22,898 bases of DNA from Brugia malayi (lineage: Eukaryota > Nematoda > Chromadorea > Rhabditida > Onchocercidae). Where the stretch lies: contig NW_025062369.1 of NCBI RefSeq assembly GCF_000002995.4, positions 1 through 22,898 on the forward strand. Reading direction: 5' to 3'. Shown here piece by piece: positions 1 through 8,634 of the stretch. Every line of letters begins with the position of its first letter. Positions within the stretch are counted from its first letter, which is position 1. Made by a program: the position numbers and the translations under genes. Under the pieces are notes generated by a model. The model was not told the origin of the DNA, did not search any database, and was given only the letters and a program-made list of their open reading frames with translations.

Positions 1-33
1 TCACAAATCTTTCATAACACATTTCACACCTAC

Positions 34-39
34 TTTATT
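34..39 (-). promoter_or_regulatory. Poly(A) signal AATAAA after cassette A, unit 1
   Basis: Canonical AATAAA on the minus strand, 35 nt past the stop of cassette A. It is followed by a GT-rich GTGTGAAATGTGTTATG stretch that could act as downstream element. Confidence 0.6.
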
Positions 40-73
40 TTAAGGTGACATAAGTTTTGTTAACTTTGGAAAA

Positions 74-346
74 CTAACGAGGAGCTCTGGAGCACACTTT
101 CTTGTGAGACTTCAGTACATCCATACGGTAAAAGAATTTGCCACAACCCTCGCACTGAGGATGAGGTTTATGTGTCTTCTTGTGACTGCGAAATGATGAT
201 TCATGGTGGAAATGTCCGCCCACAACTGGGCACTTTGCATTCATAGATGAAAGGTCCATTGTGTGTTTCTTTATGCTTTATATTATCGTTGTAACTTTTC
301 GAGATCACAGCACATCCAGGATAAAGGCATTCATAACCTTGTTTAT
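74..346 (-). pseudogene. Unit 1 cassette A, one extra base
   Basis: It is 273 nt, with one additional A near 210 that breaks the frame between fingers 1 and 2. Left half DKQGYECLYPGC; right half ends KVCSRAPR. The terminal CGT TAG and an AATAAA 35 nt later are intact. It is the last cassette before the window edge. Confidence 0.65.
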
Positions 347-523
347 CTAAAAAAATTGACATTTGTTTTTTGTAATTAGCATTCCAGTATGATTTTCAAA
401 TAATTTAGATCACAAAAAAAGATGCTTAATTATCTTGGTGTATAGCTACAAACAAAAAATGTAATTGAGATTTTTTGTTGTATTGTCACTCAGCGATCAC
501 GGATGTTTCATAACACATTTCAA

Positions 524-529
524 TTTATT
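524..529 (-). promoter_or_regulatory. Poly(A) signal AATAAA after cassette B, unit 1
   Basis: AATAAA 44 nt past the stop, in the same relative place as in B of units 2-5. Confidence 0.6.
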
Positions 530-572
530 TCAGGCTAATAATGTGTGCTCAAAAGTTTGCTAAATTTGCAAA

Positions 573-847
573 CTAACGAAATTTTGTTGGGCAGAGCTTC
601 TTATGTCTTTGTAGTCCATACATGGTGCTGAAGAATTTTCCACAGCACTTGCATTGATGATGAGGTTCATGCGTTTGCTTGTGATTGCAAAATGATGATT
701 TATGCTGGAATATTCGCTCGCACCGACCGGACACTCTGCATTCATAGATGAAGGGTTGACATGTGTTTTTTTATGTATTACATATTCTTTTAAATTTTTC
801 GTGATCATAGTACATCCGGGATAAAGGCATTCGTAGCTTCGTTCGCC
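573..847 (-). pseudogene. Unit 1 cassette B, frameshifted
   Basis: It is 275 nt against 272 in unit 5, with extra bases near 726 and 846 and a loss near 757. 'GERSY' type. AATAAA lies 44 nt past the stop. Confidence 0.6.
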
Positions 848-1122
848 CTTAAGAATTGTCGTGTTATTTTTTTGTTAACTGTTCTATTGTAGTGTTCGAC
901 AGCTAATTAAGTAATCTGATAAATCATAAAAGTATTACCAAAATCTCATTCAAATAATTAGATCGTAAGAAGCTGTTTAACTATGTTCAGGATATAGTTG
1001 CAAAAATAGTGTAATTAATGATTTTCCGTTTCATTGTGACAACAAATGTTTTATAACATATTCCAATGCATTCTACTTTAGGCTGACATAATACTTTTAA
1101 AATTCTGCTAAAATTTTGCAAA

Positions 1123-1396
1123 CTAACGAAAAATTTGTTTGGCAATGCTTCTGGTGATTATACAGTAGCTGATTCCTACTGGTAAAGAATTGCCCACAAC
1201 CCTCGCACTGAGGATGAGGTTCATGCGTTTGCTTGTGATTGCGAAATGATGAACCATGGTGGAATGTCCGTCCACAACTGGGCACTTTGCATTCATAGAT
1301 GAAGGCTGACCGTGAGATTTCTTATGTGTTATATATCTTTGTAATCTTTTGTGATCACAGTACAGCCGGGATAATGACAAATATACTTTTTGTTAT
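1123..1396 (-). pseudogene. Unit 1 cassette C, frameshifted
   Basis: It is 274 nt, 'TNFR' type like units 2 and 5, with several single-base gains and losses. An open stretch covers fingers 2 and 3. Acceptor TTTTTCAG|AT and the terminal CGT TAG are present. Confidence 0.62.
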
Positions 1397-1664
1397 CTGA
1401 AAAATCCATGTCAAAAAATGTATTTTTGCAATTAATAATCTATTACACCATTTTGTAGTTAAGTAATGTGAAAATCACAAAAATGTCAGTGCCATAAAAA
1501 AAAGTATCATATTGCATTTTGAATAACTTAGATAGTTTATTTATCTTCTCACATATATAAAGTAAAAACCATACTTTTAATGTCGCTTCATCAATTTCAT
1601 GCTGCTGATGAAAATAAGAACTATAAAAGATAGAGCGAGAAATCGTTATGTAATTTGTCATTAC

Positions 1665-1912
1665 CCTGTTTCTGATCGTTCATTGGTATTTTCCCTGTAG
1701 TCGGGGAACAATCAAGTTATCCGAGAAGTGCTTATTGCCCATATTGTTCTGGTTCAGCATTTCCGTTGTTGATCGGATGTGTCATCTGGGGAAAGAGTAA
1801 GTTGGTGAAAATAGATCGGAACGCAATTTTGTTGTGAACCAGGTAAGTGCATATATGTAATAATGTCATCGGGTGTCGACATTAAGTGGCGAAGAAGTTT
1901 CACTTTGAGCAT
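1665..1912 (-). pseudogene. Unit 1 exon 2, net five extra bases
   Basis: It is 248 nt against 243. The donor now reads CAGG|GTAATG with an additional G. Acceptor TTATTTAG|AT unchanged. The frame is lost in several places. Confidence 0.6.
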
Positions 1913-1977
1913 CTAAATAACTTAGATCACAAGAAGCTGTTCACTTACTTTTCACACATTTGAAGCAAAAGTCTCAC

Positions 1978-2423
1978 CTCTAAATGATAGGATATCGTGC
2001 TTTATCATCATTTTGTTTTTAATTTCTCCATTAGCATTCTCTCCACACATCCTATTTGAATCTGTATATGAACCAAGTAATGAGCCCAAAATTAGTGCGA
2101 CCCAACAAACCATGGCTGTTTTGAAAAGCCAGGATGAGGAGCATTTGTGATCTCGGGTATCGATTCTTTGCTACTTATATCCTCAATTTCACTCAACTGA
2201 TCGAAATCAATCAACTGCGAAGGATCGGATGGAAATTCTGAGCCAAACAATGGCTCAAAATTGTTGTAATCAAAAGCTGTCTGAGATATCAGAATAAGTA
2301 TTATTTGTAACAATTTTATCAGCAGCACCAAATTAGGTAGATGGGAAGTTTCATTTTTATTAGAAGCGATGCAAAGCAGAAGATTGAACCAGATGATTGT
2401 GTTATAGATACAGTGAAGAACAT
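1978..2423 (-). pseudogene. Unit 1 exon 1, ten single-base indels
   Basis: It is 446 nt against 442 in unit 2. The ATG at 2423-2421 and the donor GAG|GTGAGA are intact. Indels lie mostly in short runs of one base (for example extra A in the AAAA near 2276 and extra T in the TTTT near 2114). Confidence 0.65.
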
Positions 2424-4228
2424 GATGGGACAGAATTTTATGAAATGACAGAATATTTCAAATGAAAGCTTTTTATTTCAATTAAAGATCAAAGGTTCAA
2501 ACAGTTTTTAATCTGCCTGTTGTTTATCGTTTTTTTTTTTTTTCTTTTACATTTTCGTTTTTCTCTCGCCCAACTGGTAGTTTATGAATGCTCTTTTTGA
2601 ATCCGAAAGGATTACTTAGGAAGATATTGTTCATCATTTCAGTAATACGACGTGAGGAATGAGATTCTAATCATTTTCGATTTAATGGGTTCATTTAATA
2701 AAGTCGCATCCACACACCTATTGATAATATCACTGATGGGAACTTCGTCGGATGGACGCATCACCTGAAATTTGCTAATTATTGCTTTTTGACATATTCC
2801 ACTGCTATTATCAAAAAGAATTTCAACATAAGCGATGTTTGAAAAGATGGGACAATTTCAAAGTTTGGTTGACAAAATGGAGTAACATTTGCATAAATGA
2901 AATTGATGAATAGCTGGGATTAAATGTCATCGTATGGTGAAATATTTAATCAATTGTGCAGTATTAAATAATCCTGTCTGCTTTGTTTAATAAAATATAG
3001 TATATTGAATGGTTATAATACATCTGAGCGAGTGATAATGAAGAGAAAAATGTTTGCAGCTTCTAATGGTGTAAGTATAGGTATCATCCTAAGCCTAACC
3101 CTAGGTCAAATGCAAATGTCATCCTAATCCTTTTCCATATGATATGATTACATGAAAAATTGCATATTTTATTGGAATAACTGCACATTTGTTGCTCTTT
3201 TTGACGACAATTTTGATTTTGATGATAAATGTTGGTTTTGTCACCTTCTGTATTAGATATGAAACAGTACCTTTTCATATATAGGAAAGTAATATTGTCT
3301 TGTGATGATTGTAAATCTTTGATGTTTTTCTACATTCACTTTTCAACGATTAACTTACAAAATTTTTTAGTGTCGGATACCCGGGGAAATTTTTTCATTA
3401 AACATAATATCTGCCATTTATTTTGAATGTTAAGGTTAGGCTAAATTATAGGTGGAAAATTTTTCTTATAATTTCATATATATAGGAAAAAAAACCATTT
3501 CTTTTGCTTAAAACCACTTCGTGATGCCAATTTTTGTTATAAATTTTTAGCTTCTCATTTATGATGCTTTTTCATGTTGGTTTTTTGCATAACAAATCGT
3601 TTATTTCAGTTGTGAACGCATTTTGTACATTTAAATGCTGCCCCCGAATTTTATTGCCAATTAGTACATTTATGCATTTCTGTGATATTCATGGAATATT
3701 AAATAAAGATGAAATATTATAAAACACAATGATAAAATAAAAATTATAAATTGGCCACCGGCATTCTGATGCCTCGAAAACGTCCGATGTTACGCTCTTT
3801 TCTCATGCATGCGAAGAATGCCCAAATTGTGTCTCATTTTCTAGAATGAAAATTTTTAATTTTATAACGCCAAAAAAAAATTATTGCAGTTTGGTCGTAG
3901 TTTGGCTTTGTGGATAGAATAATATGCTTTTCCGCATACGTTCCACGAATTAGGAAAATAAAACAATTTGATTAAGAGTGAAAGGATATTTTTCAATGTT
4001 TGTTGATGTTTGTATATTGAAGCGCCATTGTCACCACTGTCAACACATTTTTAAGCAATTGATTCTTAGGTCGTGTGTAGTAGTACTGAGTGCAAAAAAA
4101 AATATATAGCATCTTAATGAGTGTGTCTAATGAATTTTGTATTGTCACTCAACGGTCACAAATCTTTCATAACACATTTCACACCTACTTTATTTTAAGG
4201 TGACATAAGTTTTGTTAACTTTGGAAAA
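2424..4228. other. Spacer between unit 1 and unit 2
   Basis: About 1.8 kb holding, from the unit 2 side, the 3' UTR of cassette A of unit 2, about 1.5 kb without convincing genes, and the presumed promoter region of unit 1. It has a 14-T tract at 2530-2543. The 97-codon frame of the other spacers is broken here by single-base indels. Short plus- and minus-strand open frames at 3084-3426 look like chance. No clear TATA box or transcription start is visible. Confidence 0.6.
4189..4194 (-). promoter_or_regulatory. Poly(A) signal AATAAA after cassette A, unit 2
   Basis: AATAAA 35 nt past the stop. Cassette A of unit 3 has AATAGA here and A of units 4 and 5 also AATAGA in a different context, so signal strength may vary between copies. 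Confidence 0.6.
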
Positions 4229-4498
4229 CTAACGAGGAGCTCTGGAGCACACTTTCTTGTGAGACTTCAGTACATCCATACGGTAAAAGAATTTGCCACA
4301 ACCCTCGCACTGAGGATGAGGTTTATGTGTCTTCTTGTGACTGCGAATGATGATTCATGGTGGAATGTCCGCCCACAACTGGCACTTTGCATTCATAGAT
4401 GAAAGGTCCATTGTGTGTTTCTTTATGCTTTATATTATCGTTGTAACTTTTCGAGATCACAGCACATCCAGGATAAAGGCATTCATAACCTTGTTTAT
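4229..4498 (-). pseudogene. Unit 2 cassette A, two frameshifts
   Basis: It is 270 nt against 272 in unit 3, with one A missing near 4346 and one G missing near 4381. Left half DKQGYECLYPGC; right half 'SRAPR' type. AATAAA lies 35 nt past the stop. Confidence 0.65.
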
Positions 4499-4672
4499 CT
4501 AAAAAAATGACATTTGTTTTTGTAATTAGCATTCCAGTATGATTTTCAAATAATTTAGATCACAAAAAGATGCTTAATTATCTTGGTGTATAGCTACAAC
4601 AAAAAATGTAATTGAGATTTTTCTGTTGTATTGTCACTCAGCGATCACGGATGTTTCATAACACATTTCAAT

Positions 4673-4678
4673 TTTATT
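4673..4678 (-). promoter_or_regulatory. Poly(A) signal AATAAA after cassette B, unit 2
   Basis: AATAAA 43 nt past the stop, followed by the GTGTTATGAAACATC block conserved after all cassettes. Confidence 0.6.
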
Positions 4679-4720
4679 TCAGGCTAATATGTGTGCTCAA
4701 AAGTTTGCTAAATTTGCAAA

Positions 4721-4989
4721 CTAACGAAATTTTGTTGGGCAGAGCTTCTTATGTCTTTGTAGTCCATACATGGTGCTGAAGAATTTTCCACAGCACTTGC
4801 ATTGATGATGAGGTTCATGCGTTTGCTTGTGATTGCAAAATGATGATTTATGCTGGAATATTCGCTCGCAACCGACACTCTGCATTCATAGATGAAGGTT
4901 GACCATGTGTTTTTTATGTATTACATATTCTTTGTAATTTTTTCGTGATCATAGTACATCCGGATAAAGGCATTCGTAGCTTCGTTCGC
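4721..4989 (-). pseudogene. Unit 2 cassette B, several frameshifts
   Basis: It is 269 nt against 272 in unit 5, with several single-base losses (around 4872, 4900 and 4963 among others). The acceptor (CTTAAG|GC), the CGT TAG end and the downstream AATAAA are kept. Confidence 0.62.
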
Positions 4990-5260
4990 CTTAAGAATTG
5001 TCGTGTTATTTTTTTTGTTACTGTTCTATTGTAGTGTTCGACAGCTAATTAAGTAATCTGATAAATCATAAAAGTATTACCAAAATCTCATTCAAATAAT
5101 TTAGATCGTAAGAAGCTGTTTAACTATGTTCAGATATAGTTGCAAAAATAGTGTAATTATGAATTTTCCGTTTCATTGTGACACAAATGTTTTATAACAT
5201 ATTCCAATGCATTCTACTTTAGGCTGACATATACTTTTAAAATTCTGCTAAATTTGCAAA

Positions 5261-5535
5261 CTAACGAAAATTTGTTTGGCATGCTTCTGGTGATTATACA
5301 GTAGCTGATTCCTACTGGTAAAGAATTTGCCACAACCCTCGCACTGAGGATGAGGTTCATGCGTTTGCTTGTGATTGCGAAATGATGAACCATGGTGGAA
5401 TGTCCCGTCCACAACTGGGCACTTTGCATTCATAGATGAAGGGCTGACCGTGAGATTTCTTATGTGTTATATATTCTTTGTAATCTTTTGTGAACACAGT
5501 ACAGCCGGGATAATGACAAATATACTTTTTGTTAT
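5261..5535 (-). pseudogene. Unit 2 cassette C, two compensating frameshifts
   Basis: Same total length as the unit 5 C cassette (275 nt), but with one base missing near 5280 and one extra C near 5404, so the middle is read out of frame. A substitution near 5494 changes the codon after the TKDYKEY region of finger 1. The zinc ligands are otherwise all present at DNA level. 'TNFR' type. Confidence 0.65.
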
Positions 5536-5808
5536 CTGAAAAATCCATGTCAAAAAATGTATTTTTGCAATTAATAAATCTATTACACCATTTTGTAGTT
5601 AAGTAATGTGAAAATCACAAAAATGTCAGTGCCATAAAAAAAGTATCATATTGCATTTTGAATAACTTAGATAGAAAGTTTATTTATCTTCTCACATATA
5701 TAAAGTAAAAACCATACTTTTAATGTCGCTTCATCAATTTCATGCTGCTGATGAAAATAAAGAACTATAAAAGATAGAGCGAGAAATCGTTATGTAATTT
5801 GTCATTAC

Positions 5809-6050
5809 CTGTTTCTGATCGTTCATTGGTATTTTCCTGTAGTCGGGGACAATCAAGTTATCCGAGAAGTGCTTATTGCCCATATTGTTCTGTTCAGCAT
5901 TTCCGTGTTGATCGGATGTGTCATCTGGGGAAAGAGTAAGTTGGTGAAAATAGATCGGAACCGCATTTTGTTGTGAACCAGGTAAGTGCATATATGTAAT
6001 AATGTCATCGGTGTCGACATTAAGTGGCGAAGAAGTTTCACTTTGAGCAT
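5809..6050 (-). pseudogene. Unit 2 exon 2, one base short
   Basis: It is 242 nt against 243 in units 3-5. The missing base is in a run of C near 5835 and shifts the last ~10 codons. Acceptor TTATTTAG|AT and donor ACAG|GTAATG are unchanged. Confidence 0.65.
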
Positions 6051-6111
6051 CTAAATAACTTAGATCACAAGAAGCTGTTCACTTTTCACACATTTGAAGC
6101 AAAAGTCTCAC
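6051..6111 (-). repeat. Short intron 1 of unit 2, founder-like copy of a shared intronic element
   Basis: A 61-nt intron bounded by GTGAGA and TTATTTAG. Almost its whole length, notably ATCTAAGTTATTT, TTGTGATC and a TTTGCTTCAAAT block, recurs inside the longer introns before exon 2 of units 3-5 and before cassettes C, B and A. Confidence 0.6.
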
Positions 6112-6553
6112 CTCTAATGATAGGATATCGTGCTTTATCATCATTTGTTTTTAATTCTCCATTAGCATCTCTCCACACATTCCTATTTGAATCTGTATAT
6201 GAACCAAGTAATGAGCCCAAATTAGTGCGACCCAACAAACCATGGCTGTTTGAAAAGCCAGGATGAGGAGCATTTGTGATCTCGGGTATCGATTCTTTGC
6301 TACTTATATCCTCAATTTCACTCAACTGATCGAAATCAATCAACTGCGAAGGATCGGATGGAAATTCTGAGCCAAACAATGGCTCAAAATTGTTGTAATC
6401 AAAGCTGTCTGAGATATCAGAATAAGTATTATTTGTAACAATTTTATCAGCAGCACCAAAATTAGGTAGATGGGAAGTTTCATTTTTATTAGAAGCGATG
6501 CAAAGCAGAAGATTGAACCAGATGATTGGTGTTATAGATACAGTGAAGAACAT
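6112..6553 (-). CDS. Unit 2 exon 1 (unfused form)
   Basis: It is 442 nt, 147 codons plus one base, to a strong donor AGAG|GTGAGA. Same signal-like and acidic regions as units 3 and 4, with GRTNLG where they have GHTNLG. After VWRDAN it continues GELKTNDDKARYPIIRG, a 17-residue end that units 3-5 lack because of the fusion. Reading past the donor hits a stop within six codons. Confidence 0.75.
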
Positions 6554-8362
6554 GATGGGACAGAATTTTATGAAATGACAGAAATATTCAAATGAAAGCT
6601 TTTTATTTCAATTAAAGATCAAAGGTTCAAACAGTTTTTAATCTGCCTGTTGTTTATCGTTTTTTTTTTTTTTTCTTTTACATTTTCGTTTTTCTCTCGC
6701 CCAACTGGTAGTTTATGAATGCTCTTTTGAATCCGAAAGGATTACTTAGGAAGGATATTGTTCCATCATTTCAGTAATACGACGTGAGGAATGAGATTCT
6801 AATCATTTTCGATTTAATGGGTTCATTTAATAAAGTCGCATCCACACACCTATTGATAATATCACTGATGGGAACTTCGTCGGATGGACGCATCACCTGA
6901 AATTTGCTAATTATTGCTTTTTGACATATTCCACTGCTATTATCAAAAAGAATTTCAACATAAGCGATGTTTGAAAAGATGGGACAATTTTCAAAAGTTT
7001 GGTTGACAAAATGGAGTAACATTTGCATAAATGAAATTGATGAATAGCTGGGATTAAATGTCATCGTATGGTGAAATATTTAATCAATTGTGCAGTATTA
7101 AATAATCCTGTCTGCTTTGTTTAATAAAATATAGTATATTGAATGGTTATAATACATCTGAGCGAGTGATAATGAAGAGAAAAATGTTGCAGCTTCTAAT
7201 GGTGTAAGTATAGGTATCATCCTAAGCCTAACCCTAGGCTCAAATGCAAATGTCATCCTAATCCTTTTCCATATGATATGATTACATGAAAAATTGCATA
7301 TTTTATTGGAATAACTGCACATTTGTTGCTCTTTTTGACGACAATTTTGATTTTGATGATAAATGTTGGTTTTGTCACCTTCTGTATTAGATATGAAACA
7401 GTACCTTTCATATATAGGAAAGTAATATTGTTCTTGTGATGATTGTAAATCTTTGATGTTTTTCTACATTCACTTTTCAACGATTAACTTACAAAATTTT
7501 TTAGTGTCGGATACCCGGGGAAATTTTTTCATTAAACATAATATCTGCCATTTATTTTGAATGTTAAGGTTAGGCTAAATTATAGGTGGAAAATTTTTTC
7601 TTATAATTTTCATATATATAGGAAAAAAAACCATTTCTTTGCTTAAAACCACTTCGTGATGCCAATTTTTGTTATAAATTTTTAGCTTCTCATTTATGAT
7701 GCTTTTTCATGTTGGTTTTTTGCATAACAAATCGTTTATTTCAGTTGTGAACGCATTTTGTACATTTAAATGCTTGCCCCCGAATTTTATTGCCAATTAG
7801 TACATTTATGCATTTCTGTGATATTCATGGAATAATAAATAGAGAAGAAATATTTAAAAAATGCAATGGTAAAATGAAATCATTAATCGGTCGCTACAAT
7901 CTGATGCCTCGAAAACGTCCGATTGTTACGCTCTTTTTTCATGCATGCGAAGAATGCTCAGATTTTGTCTCGTTTTCTAGAATGAAAATTTTTAATTTTA
8001 TAACGCCAAAAAAAAATTATTGCAGTTTGTCGTAGTTTGGCTTTGTGGATAGAATAATATGCTTTTCCGCATACGTTCCACGAATTAGGAAAATAAAGCA
8101 ATTTGATTAAGAGTGAAAGGATATTTTCAATGTTTGTTGATGTTTGTATATTGAAGCGCCATTGTCACTACTGTCAACACATTTTTAAGCAATTGATTCT
8201 TAGGTCGTGTGTAGTAGTACTGAGTGCAAAAAAAAATATATAGCATCTTAATGAGTGTGTCTAATGAATTTTGTATTGTCACTCAACGGTCACAAATCTT
8301 TCATAACACATTTCACACCTACTCTATTTTAAGGTGACATAAGTTTTGTTAACTTTGGAAAA
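6554..8362. other. Spacer between unit 2 and unit 3
   Basis: Same layout as the other spacers, with 15 T at 6660-6674 and the 97-codon frame at 7064-6771. Around 7,830-7,905 it differs clearly from the other three spacers, and there a plus-strand 81-codon frame (7790-8035) is open, with PRKRPIVTLFFHACEECSDF. In the other spacers this frame is closed, so I do not call it a gene. Confidence 0.6.
6771..7064 (-). CDS. 97-codon open frame upstream of unit 2, doubtful
   Basis: Begins MTFNPSYSSISFMQM and ends RISFLTSYY, 218 nt upstream of the unit 2 start on the same strand. No known domain; four Cys, no repeats. An AAATTTCAG|GTGATG in the middle could be either an acceptor or a donor, so it could be part of a spliced 5' region. 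Identical in units 2-4, but that reflects recent duplication. The diverged copy before unit 5 has lost the ATG and frame, which argues against a conserved protein. Confidence 0.25.
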   Translation of the reverse strand: MTFNPSYSSISFMQMLLHFVNQTFENCPIFSNIAYVEILFDNSSGICQKAIISKFQVMRPSDEVPISDIINRCVDATLLNEPIKSKMIRISFLTSYY

Positions 8363-8634
8363 CTAACGAGGAGCTCTGGAGCACACTTTCTTGTGAGACT
8401 TCAGTACATCCATACGGTAAAAGAATTTGCCACAACCCTCGCACTGAGGATGAGGTTTATGTGTCTTCTTGTGACTGTGAAATGATGATTCATGGTGGAA
8501 TGTCCGCCCACAACTGGGCACTTTGCATTCATAGATGAAAGGTCCATTGTGTGTTTCTTTATGCTTTATATTATCGTTGTAACTTTTCGAGATCACAGCA
8601 CATCCAGGATAATGGCATTTATAACCTTGTCTAT
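8363..8634 (-). CDS. Unit 3 cassette A: alternative terminal three-finger exon
   Basis: It is 272 nt, acceptor TTTTTTTAG|AT, ends CCT CGT TAG. Left half DRQGYKCHYPGC as in unit 4; right half ending KVCSRAPR as in units 1 and 2. Three fingers, last one C2HC (SHKKVC). The 3' flank has AATAGA where units 1 and 2 have AATAAA. Confidence 0.78.

Larger units (their letters stand above)
74..2423 (-). pseudogene. Unit 1 gene: same family, every exon frameshifted
   Basis: Proposed exons: 2423-1978, 1912-1665, then 1396-1123 (C), 847-573 (B) or 346-74 (A). The layout equals unit 2: unfused exon 1, a short intron (65 nt) and a single exon 2. Exon 1 differs from unit 2 by seven inserted and three deleted single bases and no substitution that I could find. 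The family assignment is certain; whether the gene is dead or merely badly sequenced is open, and the second seems more likely. Confidence 0.6.
4229..6553 (-). pseudogene. Unit 2 gene: same family, exon 1 intact, other exons frameshifted
   Basis: Proposed exons: 6553-6112, 6050-5809, then 5535-5261 (C), 4989-4721 (B) or 4498-4229 (A). Exon 1 is open and unfused, and shows what is probably the older layout: 61-nt intron, then a single exon 2. Exon 2 lacks one C, cassette C has one missing and one extra base, and cassettes B and A have net losses of three and two bases. The breaks are nearly all single-base length changes in an otherwise well-conserved sequence. I call it a pseudogene only formally; sequencing error is at least as likely (see findings). 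Confidence 0.6.

Noticed and set aside
2530..2543. Poly-T tract upstream of units 1-4 as a processed-gene or retroposon tail
   Set aside because: No target-site duplication or intronless copy adjoins it; it varies in length (14, 15, 17, 16) like an ordinary homopolymer tract.
6024..6266. Plus-strand frame of 80 codons opposite exon 1 of unit 2
   Set aside because: It is the reverse complement of exon 1 and its intron; no copy stays open in other units.
7098..7480. Two overlapping minus-strand frames of 74-75 codons in each spacer (also 11759-12141 and 16422-16804)
   Set aside because: They overlap each other, have low-complexity AT-rich composition, and are disrupted in spacer 1/2; chance frames in repeated spacer DNA.
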